From the NCBI GenBank assembly GCA_031382085.1, contig JANMYM010000012.1, forward strand, positions 62,001 to 126,000: 64,000 nt of DNA, in the 5' to 3' direction. The stretch is from UBA964 sp031382085. GTDB taxonomy: Bacteria; Pseudomonadota; Gammaproteobacteria; Steroidobacterales; Steroidobacteraceae. Numbering within the stretch: position 1 is the stretch's first letter; each line of letters starts with the position of its first letter. A model generated the notes under the pieces. The model had not been told where the DNA came from and did not search any database. It worked only from the letters and a program-made list of their open reading frames with translations. This document shows, in pieces, positions 37,052 to 45,802 of this stretch. A program made the translations under genes and the position numbers.

Positions 37052-38443
37052 TTAGCGGAAGACCCGGCCTGGATTCAGGATGGCGCGCGGATCTAACAGG
37101 GCCTTCAGCTTGCGCATCTGTTCGATGTCGGCACTGGAGCGGCTGAGATGCAGGTAGTCGCGCTTCGCGACGCCGATGCCATGTTCGGCCGAGACCGCGC
37201 CGTCATGGCTCGTGAGCGGCGCGAGTACCAGCTCCAGGATTCGTGCCTTGTTGCTGGCGTCGGGCGCGTCGATGATGTAATGCAAAGTCCCGTCTCCCAG
37301 GTGCGCGAAACGCAGGGCCGTCAGCCCGGGGAACTCAGCCTGCAGCGACTGCGCGACCTCATCGCAGTAGGCCTGCAGCGTTGTCAACGGCAGGCTGACG
37401 TCAAAGGCCATGCTGTGTTTGTATATCTGCAGCAGCTGCGCCACGGCGTCGCGTAGTGCCCAGAATTCTTCGGCCTGTGACTGCGACTGGGCAAGCACGC
37501 CATCGCTCACGAGGTCGCTGGCGATGGCCTGTTCCAGGAAGTCCGCGAGTGCCTGCTCGGCGCCCTGGTTGGATTCGACTTCCAGAAGGATTGCAAATGC
37601 CGGGCTACCTCCCAGGGGCTGGCGCACCGCCGGCAATCGGCTGCGCACTTCATCCAGATAGTCCGACCACATGACTTCAAACGCACAGAGACCGGCGCCC
37701 AGTGTCCGGCGTGCGTTCTGCAACACGCTCAACACTTGCGCGAACGAAGCTGCGGCGACCACGGCAGTCGCCTTGTCGCGCTGCGCCGGATACAGCCGGA
37801 GCACCGCCCGGCTGATGACGCCTAACGTCCCTTCGCTGCCGATGAACAGCTGCTTGAGATCGAAGCCGGATGTATTCTTGGTCATGCGGTTCAGGTGCGT
37901 CAGCACCATACCGTCGGCCAGTACGGTTTCCAGGCCCAGACACAAATCGCGCGCCACACCATAGCGAATCACGCTGTTGCCGCCGGCGTTGCAGGCTAGG
38001 TTGCCGCCCAGCGTGCAACTGCCGCGCGAGCCAAAGTCCAGCGGAAAATACAACCCGGCCTCGCTGGCGGCGCGCTGCAGGTTTTCCAGGATGACGCCGG
38101 ACTGGACCGTGGCCGTGTTGCCGACGACGTCCAGCTCTTCGATCCGGTTCATCCGCTCGGTCGACAGCGCGACCTCACCGGCTCGCGGCGTTGCGCCGCC
38201 GCACAGGCCCGTGAGCCCGCCTTGCACGACCACAGCCTGCCCATGCTCGTGACAGACACGCAGCGCTTCCGACAATTGGAGCGTATCTGCCGGCCGGAGG
38301 AGCAGCTCCGGCCGGATCGCGGCCGCGCTGCTCCAGTCCCTGCAGTTGCGGTCCGGGACATCCCCCGCCGCGAGCACGCCCAGGGGGCCCAGAAGAGGGC
38401 GCAGCGCCGCGGCGATAGACTGGATTTTGCTCGTCGGGGCCAA
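37052..38443 (-). CDS. FAD-linked 2-hydroxyacid oxidase/dehydrogenase
   Basis: The product (463 residues) has a FAD_binding_4 (PCMH-type) domain with VVVQGGLTGLCGGATP and LGGNLACNAGGNSVIRYG, then the FAD-oxidase C domain with HLGDGTLHYIIDAPD and the C-terminal EHGIGVAKRDYL. It belongs to the GlcD / D-2-hydroxyglutarate / D-lactate dehydrogenase family. The start appears to be a TTG; no ATG gives the complete N-terminus. Substrate unresolved. Confidence 0.87.
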   Translation of the reverse strand: MAPTSKIQSIAAALRPLLGPLGVLAAGDVPDRNCRDWSSAAAIRPELLLRPADTLQLSEALRVCHEHGQAVVVQGGLTGLCGGATPRAGEVALSTERMNRIEELDVVGNTATVQSGVILENLQRAASEAGLYFPLDFGSRGSCTLGGNLACNAGGNSVIRYGVARDLCLGLETVLADGMVLTHLNRMTKNTSGFDLKQLFIGSEGTLGVISRAVLRLYPAQRDKATAVVAAASFAQVLSVLQNARRTLGAGLCAFEVMWSDYLDEVRSRLPAVRQPLGGSPAFAILLEVESNQGAEQALADFLEQAIASDLVSDGVLAQSQSQAEEFWALRDAVAQLLQIYKHSMAFDVSLPLTTLQAYCDEVAQSLQAEFPGLTALRFAHLGDGTLHYIIDAPDASNKARILELVLAPLTSHDGAVSAEHGIGVAKRDYLHLSRSSADIEQMRKLKALLDPRAILNPGRVFR

Positions 38444-38553
38444 GATCGGCCAATCATAACAACGTCGCCAAACCGCGCCGGCAACTGGTCAATGGAGGCC
38501 GCGGTTTGGGCTTTGGAGGGGCTGTGATAGGATGCGCGCCCTCGCAAATCAGC

Positions 38554-38630
38554 GCGCCCGTAGCTCAGCTGGATAGAGTACCTGGCTACGAACCAGGGGG
38601 TCGGGAGTTCGAATCTCTCCGGGCGCGCCA
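38554..38630 (+). tRNA. tRNA-Arg (ACG anticodon)
   Basis: A 77-nt tRNA with acceptor stem GCGCCCG/CGGGCGC, D-arm TAGCTCAGCTGGATAGAGTA, anticodon stem-loop CCTGGCTACGAACCAGG (ACG, read as ICG after deamination), T-arm GGAGTTCGAATCTCTCC and encoded CCA. Its 3' 41 bases recur about 450 bp downstream. Confidence 0.97.
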
Positions 38631-38663
38631 ATTCTTGCAGGTCCGGGTGATGTTCGACGAACG

Positions 38664-38762
38664 GCTCTTGCCCGCCTGCCGCGGACCCGTGACGACGACC
38701 ACCCGCATAGCGCCGAGCGCTTGATTCAGCAAAGGGGCGGCGGCTCTGGGCAGAACGGGCAT
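38664..38762 (-). pseudogene. Remnant of an AAA_14/DUF4143 ATPase (N-terminus only)
   Basis: Thirty-three codons read MPVLPRAAAPLLNQALGAMR followed by VVVVTGPRQAGKS, matching the start and P-loop of the complete ATPase at 30956-32179. Homology ends at the P-loop Ser, about 34 bp from the 3' end of tRNA-Arg. The rest of the gene has been deleted. Its orientation toward a tRNA 3' end matches the complete gene. Confidence 0.75.
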
Positions 38763-38766
38763 GCGG

Positions 38767-38795
38767 GATAACTTAACATTTGATGTTAGATAATC
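38767..38795. promoter_or_regulatory. Palindromic operator upstream of the ATPase remnant
   Basis: A perfect TAACAT-TTG-ATGTTA palindrome (38774-38788) lies within a 29-bp imperfect palindrome, five bases upstream of the remnant's ATG. It parallels the repeated operators before the two complete ATPase genes. Confidence 0.55.
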
Positions 38796-39071
38796 CAACC
38801 CCTGCTGTTGGGCTATTCGAAGGGCACGAGCACTACTCCGCTACCAGCTCCCTACGCCACGTTCCTTGCGCGCCTGGCGCTTCGCCGCGGTCCTGGAAAA
38901 AAGACCAGTTACTTTTGCGGGAGTTTTGCGGGACCTGGTCGTGCTGCGTCGTGCTCAGTCGTGACAAATGCAACGGATGCCATGTGAGCTCGCGGTTGAT
39001 GACATCAAACTCATTCAAGAAAAACAATCGCCTACGTTCTTGGCTTCGGCCGAGCTTTTTGTGCCCTCCAA

Positions 39072-39112
39072 CTACAAACCAGGGGGTCTGGAGTTCGAAT
39101 CTCTCCGGGCGC
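39072..39112 (+). repeat. tRNA-Arg 3'-end duplication (att-like)
   Basis: Forty-one bases match tRNA-Arg positions from the anticodon loop to the acceptor stem (compare 38586-38626) with two mismatches. The copy lacks the 5' half, so it is not a gene. With the tRNA it brackets a 440-bp islet that holds the ATPase remnant. The remainder of the islet (38796-39071) shows no credible gene. Confidence 0.85.
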
Positions 39113-39149
39113 CGCTCCTGTTTCGTCTCGCGGCTGCCGAAATGGGTTG

Positions 39150-39239
39150 TTAGCCCAGACCGCCTTCGCCAAGATGCTCAAGCACTTGCAACGCTGCGAT
39201 CGCCGTGATAGCGAAAAAACATAACAAGATAATTTCCAT
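39150..39239 (-). CDS. 29-residue single-pass membrane peptide
   Basis: A short frame starts at ATG seven bases after a strong AAGGAG and encodes MEIILLCFFAITAIAALQVL followed by EHLGEGGLG. Almost two thirds is a transmembrane helix with a short acidic tail. It is too short for routine gene callers. It resembles small membrane subunits such as KdpF or CydX in size only; no sequence match is recognised. A CRP-type site lies about 80 bp upstream on the same strand. Confidence 0.6.
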   Translation of the reverse strand: MEIILLCFFAITAIAALQVLEHLGEGGLG

Positions 39240-39317
39240 GGCCCGACTCCTTGCATTCGTGAGGCGGCAAGTATCAGGTGTTTCCGTTACCGCCTGAAGT
39301 CAGCCGCGCGAAAGCCG

Positions 39318-39333
39318 TGTGACACGCGTCACA
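39318..39333. promoter_or_regulatory. CRP-type binding site
   Basis: TGTGA-CACGCG-TCACA matches the CRP consensus exactly. On the minus strand a GATACT -10 candidate (39270-39275) would put the start of transcription near 39263, with the site centred about 62 bp upstream, the class I CRP position. It would drive the 29-residue membrane peptide. Confidence 0.55.
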
Positions 39334-39346
39334 ACTGCGATGCATG

Positions 39347-40765
39347 TCACAGACCGCGGGCCCGAAAGTCCATCACTGCATGGCCGACTGACGATTGACC
39401 TCGCACCTGCCGGTGCAGCACCATCATCAATGCCGCCAGCAACAGCGTCATTATCAGCAGCGCGATCAGCCCTGCCTGGAAGCTTCCGGTCGCGTCTTTG
39501 GCGGCGCCCCACGCAAAGGGCGAGACGAACGCGCCGATCTGCGACAAGGTGTTGATGGCCGCGGCGCCCACAGCAAGCTCGCGCACGTGCAGGACTTCCG
39601 CCCAGCCGGAGGAGGTCAGCATCGGCACGGTAAAGCAGGCAGTGGCAAAGGCCAGGTAGGCGACGATGACAATGGTGGGAGCGGGCGAGAGGCTGAGGGC
39701 CAGGAACGCGCCTGCCTGCAGCAGCGTCCACCAGAACGCATTGCGGAAGCGGTTACCGTGCCGATCCGAATAGCTGCCGGCAATCAACATCGCGATGACG
39801 CCGATGATGCCGCCAATGCTAACAAGAAAACCGACCCGTGTTGCATCGAGGCCGGTGGCGCCCGCCAGCAACAAGGGCGCCGACAGCACAAAGGTCGTCA
39901 GTGCGCCAATACACAAAAATCCGATGGCGCCGACCAGCAGCACCCGCGGATTCCTGAAGGCGGCAAGCACGTTGTGTCCCACCGGTTGGCGCATGCGCGC
40001 CTGTTCGGACGCCAGCGTGTCCTGGAGCCACTTTTTTTCCGGCTCTGTTAGCCATGCGACCGTGGCGGGCGCGTCGGGCAGGAAACGCAGGACCAGGAGC
40101 CCGACAAAAACCGCCGGTAAGCCCTGCACCAGGAACAGCCATTGCCAGCCCTGGAGATTCCCAAGGCCGTCGAGGCCAAGCAGCCCGCCCGAAATCCCAC
40201 CCATCACGATGGAGGCAAGCGGACTGGCGACATAGAAGCGACTGACCGCGCGACCGCGATAGTTCCGGGGGAACCAGCCCGAAAAATAATAGATCACGCC
40301 CGGATAAAAGCCGGCTTCAGCGACGCCGAGCAGAAAACGCACCACATAAAACTGCATCGGCGTCTGGATGAACATCATGCCGGCGGCCAGCAGCCCCCAG
40401 GTAATCATGATCCGCGCGATCCACTGGCGCGCACCGAAGCGCACCAGCATCAGGTTGGACGGAATCTCGAACAAGGCGTAGCCGAGGAAGAACAACCCGC
40501 CGCCAAGGCCATAAATGGTGGCGCTGAATTTCAGATCGTCGTTCATCTGGGCCGCGGCAAAGCTGACGTTGACGCGATCCATGAAGGCGAAGAGATATGC
40601 CAGGGCGATCAACGGCAGGATGCGCCACAAGGCCTTCGTCATGGCCGAACGCTCGACGGCGTCTTCCGGCAATCGCTGCTTGTCCAACTCCGCTCCCTCT
40701 GCAGGTCGAGACCGCAGCATAAGGTATTCAATGGTCTGCGCGCGGTAGCTCGTGACGGCGTTCAC
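39347..40765 (-). CDS. MFS transporter, anion:cation symporter (ACS) family
   Basis: About 12 transmembrane segments and the ACS-type N-terminus (RILPLIALAYLFAFMDRVNVSFAAAQM in part: AFMDRVNVSFAA) are visible, with the segments GARQWIARIMITWG and GVAEAGFYPGVIYYFSGWFP (as RFLLGVAEAGFYPG). The family moves organic anions such as phthalate, tartrate or glucarate. The GTG start, which has GGAGGG ten bases upstream, is preferred over a TTG eleven codons earlier. The substrate is unknown. Confidence 0.87.
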   Translation of the reverse strand: MNAVTSYRAQTIEYLMLRSRPAEGAELDKQRLPEDAVERSAMTKALWRILPLIALAYLFAFMDRVNVSFAAAQMNDDLKFSATIYGLGGGLFFLGYALFEIPSNLMLVRFGARQWIARIMITWGLLAAGMMFIQTPMQFYVVRFLLGVAEAGFYPGVIYYFSGWFPRNYRGRAVSRFYVASPLASIVMGGISGGLLGLDGLGNLQGWQWLFLVQGLPAVFVGLLVLRFLPDAPATVAWLTEPEKKWLQDTLASEQARMRQPVGHNVLAAFRNPRVLLVGAIGFLCIGALTTFVLSAPLLLAGATGLDATRVGFLVSIGGIIGVIAMLIAGSYSDRHGNRFRNAFWWTLLQAGAFLALSLSPAPTIVIVAYLAFATACFTVPMLTSSGWAEVLHVRELAVGAAAINTLSQIGAFVSPFAWGAAKDATGSFQAGLIALLIMTLLLAALMMVLHRQVRGQSSVGHAVMDFRARGL

Positions 40766-40882
40766 ATTTCCCCGGCCCTCCGCGTTGGCATTTGACAAAT
40801 CAATGAGGCGCCGCCCATTTGCGGCTGGACTTTGCCGCTACCGTAGCTCCGATATCAAATTCGACTGTGGGAGTCTTGAATC

Positions 40883-42622
40883 TTGGCGACTGAACCGACG
40901 TCGGACATTGCAGTGGGTCGACGAAGTTCCCGAACGGAAGACCAGCTGCGCGAGCCAGGTCAGCGTCTCGGTTGCGCTGCTGTGGCCTTGCTGACCGTCA
41001 CCGGTTCGATCACACGCATCTGGTCGCGCAGTCGCACCGCCGCCGAATTTGCCAGTGCGGAAATCGCCGCGATCAGCTCGGTTTTGATAGCGCGCAGCGT
41101 CGCACAGCGCGAGGCCGTTGTTAGCAAGCACGTGCGGCGTACCGAATCGGGTCCGGTCGTTGCGCGCCTCATCGCGGTGCCGGTGGCCTCGGGGTCGCAG
41201 CGACCGGTCGGCATCCTGGTCGCGCTGTGGCGGCCCACCGATCCACCGTTCAAGAAGGCGGCGCAGTCGATGCTGCAGGGCCTGGCGGACACGCTGGCGC
41301 AGCGCCTGCAGTCGAATCGCGAAGAGAATACCGGACTTCTGAATTGGGCGGGCTTCTGCAGCCGCATCGAACACTTCGTCGCGACCCAGGCCGCCGATGC
41401 CAGTATCGCGATCCTGTACGGCAACATCGATCAGCTGCACCTGCTCAACGACGCGCGCGGCATGGCCGCGGGCGATGAGGCGATTGCGCATTGCTCGCTG
41501 GTGATACGTCGAATCGCCTGCACCGTGCGGCACGCCGCATGCCGCTTGTCAGGCGATCGTTTCGTGGTCGCGCTGCCCGGACATACCGTGGAGCAGGCGC
41601 GCCTCATGGCCGAGAAGATGCGCACTGAATTCGAAACCGAGGCGCAGCGTATCTTTGGCGCCGGCGTGACGCTGTCGATTTCCTGGGGTGTTGTCAGCAG
41701 CAACTCCAACCAGGCCGATGTCGAGCATGCGCTGACCGATGCCGAACTGGCCTGCCGCGCGGCCAAGGATCGCGGCCGCAATCGCGTCGAGACCTTCGAG
41801 AGCACCGACGCGAGCATGGTTCGCCGACACGACGATATCGACGCGTTGCGACTGCTGCGCGAAGCGCTCGATAACGGCCGCCTCGTTCTGTATGCGCAGC
41901 CGATCGTGCCGCTGCTCAACCTCGAGCTGCCGACCAGTTATGAATTGCTGGTCCGGATCGCCGCCAAGGATGGCCGCATCGCCGAGCCGCAGGAGTTCAT
42001 GTCGGCCGCTGCGCGTTATCAGATGCTGCCCGAACTCGATCGCGCCGTGATCAAGACCGCCTTTACGCAGCTGCGCGCCGCAGTGCCGGTCGACGAACGG
42101 CTGCCGTTCAGTTTCTCGGTCAACCTCGCAGCGAACACGCTCAGCGCTCCCGGTTTTGACAGCTGGCTGATCGAGACCATGCGGCAGCACGCGATTCCAC
42201 CCAGTCAGCTCACGATTGAGATTACGGAGTCGACAGCGGCTTCGAGCCTCGAAAATCTTCAGCGTTGCATGGCCGGGCTGGTGCGCGCGGGTGTGCGTTT
42301 CGCAATCGACGATTTCGGTACCGGCGTCAACTCGCTGTCGCACCTCAAGGCGCTCGACATCGCCATGATCAAGTTGGACGGGTCGTACGTTCGCGACGCG
42401 GGCCGGAATGCGCGTTCCCAGGCGCTCGTGAGCGCCATCGTGCAACTCGCCGACAGCATGGGAATCGTGACGGTCGCGGAATACGTTGATCATGTGGCGC
42501 TGCGGACGCATCTCGCCGAACTCGGCGTGCATTTCGCGCAGGGCTTCGCGGTCGGCCGGCCCGAGCCACTCGCGGAAGTACTGGCCGTGTTGCCGGCGGT
42601 CGCGGTCAAGCGCATCGCGTAG
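40883..42622 (+). CDS. GGDEF-EAL protein with degenerate GGDEF and probable active EAL
   Basis: A 579-residue cytosolic protein. Residues 1-150 look like a GAF-type sensor. The GGDEF domain has LSGDRF in place of GGDEF, so cyclase activity is unlikely. The EAL domain keeps its catalytic residues: Glu in SYELLVR, Asn in VNLAANTL, Glu in IEITES, the Asp pair in IDDFGTG, Lys in IKLDGS, Glu in VAEYVD and Gln in QGFAVG. It is therefore probably a c-di-GMP phosphodiesterase. The start is TTG. Confidence 0.87.
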   Translation: MATEPTSDIAVGRRSSRTEDQLREPGQRLGCAAVALLTVTGSITRIWSRSRTAAEFASAEIAAISSVLIARSVAQREAVVSKHVRRTESGPVVARLIAVPVASGSQRPVGILVALWRPTDPPFKKAAQSMLQGLADTLAQRLQSNREENTGLLNWAGFCSRIEHFVATQAADASIAILYGNIDQLHLLNDARGMAAGDEAIAHCSLVIRRIACTVRHAACRLSGDRFVVALPGHTVEQARLMAEKMRTEFETEAQRIFGAGVTLSISWGVVSSNSNQADVEHALTDAELACRAAKDRGRNRVETFESTDASMVRRHDDIDALRLLREALDNGRLVLYAQPIVPLLNLELPTSYELLVRIAAKDGRIAEPQEFMSAAARYQMLPELDRAVIKTAFTQLRAAVPVDERLPFSFSVNLAANTLSAPGFDSWLIETMRQHAIPPSQLTIEITESTAASSLENLQRCMAGLVRAGVRFAIDDFGTGVNSLSHLKALDIAMIKLDGSYVRDAGRNARSQALVSAIVQLADSMGIVTVAEYVDHVALRTHLAELGVHFAQGFAVGRPEPLAEVLAVLPAVAVKRIA

Positions 42623-42723
42623 CACCGCCTCAATCCTTAACAGGCGCGTTCAGCGCCCAGTCAGGAATCTGGGCAGATGATCGGACCATGATCGGTGCGT
42701 AACGCACGTTCATGGAGAAGCTC

Positions 42724-43683
42724 ATGAAAACCGCTCTTGCGACAGCATTTTGGGTCCTTGCCCTTGCGGGCACCGTGTCGTTGGCTGAACCCGGTCGCGG
42801 CGATCGGCACCGTGACCATGAAGCCGATACGCACGACATGCCCGCTGCTGCGGTCGAGCCCGGCCGCGGAGGTCATTCACGTGGTGATGAGGCGCGCGTT
42901 GATGAACGGCGCCATGACGAGCCGCGCGGCGGCAACTTTCGCGGCGCACCCGCTGCTGCCGACGAGGGCGGGCACCGAGGTGGATCGCGCCACGAGCCGA
43001 CGATTCGCGAGTCTCATGCACCTGCGGACACGTGGCGCGGCGGCGCTGAGCCACGCGGTGACCATGCGCGCGGTGATGAATCTCACGGCGGTGGGCCACG
43101 CGGTGACAGGTCGCGCGGCGGCGGTAATTCCCGGGGCGGCGATAATTCGCACGACGGTGAGGTCAGGGTCGCGCCGCCACGCATGACGAATCGTGACGAT
43201 TGGCAATCCCATCGTGACGGTCGTCGCGACTACAACAATGATTATCGCCGCGGCAACGGTCGCGATCTTGGAAACCGGGACGATCGCCGTTACGACGGAC
43301 GCCATGACAACCGCGACGACGATCGCTCTCAATTCAGCTATCGGGACAATCGCGGCCGCGGCTGGCGCTACGAGCCGCGCTGGTATCAAAGTTACCGTCA
43401 CTCGCACTTCCGTTACGACGGCGGGCGTTACTACGGGCGCGAGCGCTTCCAGATCAGTTTCTATGTCATGCCGCGCGGCTTCGCGTATCGCAACTGGCGG
43501 GTGGGCGAATACCTGTCTTATTCGTATTACGACCGCGCGCGCTATGATCTCGATGAGTACTGGAGCTACGATCTCTACGACCCGCCTTACTGGGCCCACT
43601 GGGTCCGCGTGGGCAACGATGCGCTGCTGATCGATTTCGATAGCCGCGAGGTTATCGACGTCGTGTACGACCTGTTTTACTGA
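42724..43683 (+). CDS. RcnB-family periplasmic protein with Gly/Arg/His/Asp-rich linker
   Basis: A signal peptide (MKTALATAFWVLALAGTVSLA) is followed by about 190 residues rich in Arg, Gly, His and Asp, with GDE, HDG and RGG repeats. The last ~100 residues match the RcnB family (nickel/cobalt homeostasis): YEPRWYQSYRHSHF, VMPRGFAYRNWRVGEYLS, and PPYWAHWVRVGNDALLIDFD. The start chosen has GGAG closely upstream; an earlier ATG lacks a site. Metal binding by the His-rich linker is a plausible inference. Confidence 0.75.
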   Translation: MKTALATAFWVLALAGTVSLAEPGRGDRHRDHEADTHDMPAAAVEPGRGGHSRGDEARVDERRHDEPRGGNFRGAPAAADEGGHRGGSRHEPTIRESHAPADTWRGGAEPRGDHARGDESHGGGPRGDRSRGGGNSRGGDNSHDGEVRVAPPRMTNRDDWQSHRDGRRDYNNDYRRGNGRDLGNRDDRRYDGRHDNRDDDRSQFSYRDNRGRGWRYEPRWYQSYRHSHFRYDGGRYYGRERFQISFYVMPRGFAYRNWRVGEYLSYSYYDRARYDLDEYWSYDLYDPPYWAHWVRVGNDALLIDFDSREVIDVVYDLFY

Positions 43684-43687
43684 CTAA

Positions 43688-43978
43688 CGCGAACCCGAGT
43701 ACCAGGCCGCCAGCCGCGATAAAACCACCGCGTCGGTGCGTACCGGCGCCGTGTGGTTCGGTCCGCGCAATGCGGATCAGTCGAGCGATTATGGCAGCGC
43801 GGCGATTGCGCTCCACCCGGTCAAGGATTGCATCGAATCATTTGCGGCGTATTATTCGCCTGAGAATGCGCGGGCCCGCAAGGGCTAATACCGCGATGCA
43901 CCGACGCCGGTCACTGGCAAGGTCTACCTGGTGCCGGTTCCACCCGGCACGATCAAGGGCGGCGCGGCGCGGGAATAA
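43688..43978 (+). pseudogene. Truncated gene remnant with internal stop
   Basis: One frame reads on across an in-frame TAA (43886-43888) to a TAA at 43976: before it VRTGAVWFGPRNADQSSDYG and ALHPVKDCIESFAAYYSPEN, after it YRDAPTPVTGKVYLVPVPPG. The coherent protein-like sequence on both sides suggests one gene broken by a nonsense change. The frame is closed just upstream by another stop, and no start is present. The family is not recognised. Confidence 0.5.
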
Positions 43979-44001
43979 TTTTTAAGACGGGAGCAACATC
44001 C

Positions 44002-44892
44002 ATGTGTGACGAGTATTCAGTCGATGACATGATCGAACTCAACCAGCGCCGCGGCGATTGGACGCGCCGTCAGCTGGGGCAGGTGGGTCTCGGGACCGCG
44101 GCGGCCTTGCTGGTGCCGGCCGGTGCTAACGCAGGCGGCAAGGCGCTTGCGGTCAAGGAAGCCGAGGTTAGCATCCATACGCCGGATGGCACCGCCGACG
44201 CCTACTTCGTGCACCCGGCCCGCGGTCGTCATCCCGGCGTCCTGATCTGGACCGACATCCTCGGCCTGCGGCCGGCCTTCCGCCAGATGGCGCGGCGCCT
44301 GGCTGAATCGGGCTACTCGGTGCTGGTGCCGAATCCCTTTTACCGCACGCGTCCCGCGCCGATAGTGGCTCCCGGCGCGACTTTGCAGGACGAAAAAACC
44401 CGCACCGCGTTGTTTGCGCTGATGGGGACCCTCAGCACACAGACTCACCTAACGGATGCGAAATCATTCATCGCATACCTCGATGCGCAGCCGGCGGTCA
44501 ACGCCCGGCGCAAGATCGCCACCACCGGCTATTGCATGGGTGGCCCCATCGTGCTGCATACCGCGGGCGCCTTTGCCAGCCGCATCGGCGCGGCGGCCAG
44601 CTTCCATGGTGGCGGGCTGGTCACGGACAAACCGGACAGCCCGCACCGCTTCATCAGCCAGATGCGTGGGCAGGCACTGATCGCCGTCGCCGACAACGAC
44701 GACAAGCGCAGCCCCGGCGACAAGGACGTACTGCGACAGGCCTTTGCGGCCGCCAACCAGCCAGCCGAAATCGAGGTTTATGCGGGCGCGATGCACGGCT
44801 GGTGTCCGCCCGACAGTATGGCCTACAACAAAGACTCCGCTGAGAAGGCCTGGAGCCGGATGCTGGCGCTGTTTGAGAAAGCCCTGGCCTAG
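44002..44892 (+). CDS. Dienelactone hydrolase family protein
   Basis: The 296-residue product has the DLH alpha/beta-hydrolase fold, with the Cys nucleophile in TTGYCMGGPIV and the terminal histidine in GAMHGWCPPDS. An N-terminal RRQLGQVGLGTAAALLVPAG could be a twin-arginine or membrane signal. The family hydrolyses dienelactones and related esters. Convergent with TerC. Confidence 0.82.
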   Translation: MCDEYSVDDMIELNQRRGDWTRRQLGQVGLGTAAALLVPAGANAGGKALAVKEAEVSIHTPDGTADAYFVHPARGRHPGVLIWTDILGLRPAFRQMARRLAESGYSVLVPNPFYRTRPAPIVAPGATLQDEKTRTALFALMGTLSTQTHLTDAKSFIAYLDAQPAVNARRKIATTGYCMGGPIVLHTAGAFASRIGAAASFHGGGLVTDKPDSPHRFISQMRGQALIAVADNDDKRSPGDKDVLRQAFAAANQPAEIEVYAGAMHGWCPPDSMAYNKDSAEKAWSRMLALFEKALA

Positions 44893-44964
44893 CTCCCGCG
44901 GGATTGTCTTGCGGTCGTCGTCACCTCGCTGAGCACACTCGGCGCGGTGCTGTCTGTTAGCCTG

Positions 44965-45720
44965 TCAGGGCGGATTCCCCGGACCTTCGTAGTGATTGTG
45001 CAGGTCGACCACTTTTTTCGAACGCCGGCGCATGCGGATGTTGAGCATTTCCACGCCGAAGGAGAATGCCATCGCAAAGTACACATAGCCTTTGGGTACA
45101 TGCGTGTCCAGTCCCTCGGCGATCAGCACCACGCCGACCACCACCAGGAAGGCCAGCGCCAGCATCTTGATGGTCGGATGGTCCGAGACAAACCGGCCGA
45201 TCGGACCCGCAAACAGCATCATCAGCGCCACCGACACCACGACTGCGGCAATCATGATGCGCACATCGTCGACCATGCCGACCGCGGTGATGATGGAATC
45301 GAGCGAGAACACCATGTCGATGATCATGATCTGCGTGATGACGCCCGCCAGCGTGGCCGTGACGGTGGCGGCGGTGTAACCCTCCTGACCTTCGAGAGAA
45401 CCGTGAATTTCGGTGGTGCTCTTCCAGACCAGGAACAGGCCGCCCAAAATCAGGATCAGGTCGCGGCCGGAAATTTCCTGGCCTAACAGCGTGAACAGCG
45501 GCGCGACCAGGCCGACGATCCAGGCAAGCACCAGCAGCAGCCCGACGCGCATGAACATGGCCATAAACAGGCCCAGCCGGCGGGCAAGGTCCTGCTGCGC
45601 CTTGGGCAGTTTGTCGACCAGGATGGCTATGAAAATGATGTTGTCGATGCCCAGCACCAATTCCAGCGCGGTGAGCGTCGCAAAAGCGATCCATGCTTCC
45701 GGGTTTGCGAGTAGTTCCAT
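44965..45720 (-). CDS. TerC family integral membrane protein
   Basis: The 251-residue product has about seven transmembrane helices and the TerC signature motifs: ELVLGIDNIIFIAILVDKLP and IIDMVFSLDSIITAVGM, each with the paired Asp/Asn residues proposed to bind a metal. TerC/YgdQ proteins are linked to tellurium resistance, manganese export or metallation of secreted enzymes. No tellurium genes lie nearby, so a housekeeping metal role is more likely. Confidence 0.88.
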   Translation of the reverse strand: MELLANPEAWIAFATLTALELVLGIDNIIFIAILVDKLPKAQQDLARRLGLFMAMFMRVGLLLVLAWIVGLVAPLFTLLGQEISGRDLILILGGLFLVWKSTTEIHGSLEGQEGYTAATVTATLAGVITQIMIIDMVFSLDSIITAVGMVDDVRIMIAAVVVSVALMMLFAGPIGRFVSDHPTIKMLALAFLVVVGVVLIAEGLDTHVPKGYVYFAMAFSFGVEMLNIRMRRRSKKVVDLHNHYEGPGNPP

Positions 45721-45802
45721 GATCCATGTCCCTCTCTGTCATGATGCCGAGGGGCCCTGCCGGTGGCAAGCAGCGGCGGCTGTGGGCAATGGAGAGCTGG
45801 CG

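Noticed and set aside
38780..39208. 142-codon plus-strand frame in the tRNA-Arg islet
   Set aside because: It runs through the att-like tRNA copy, has no ribosome site and no recognisable domain.
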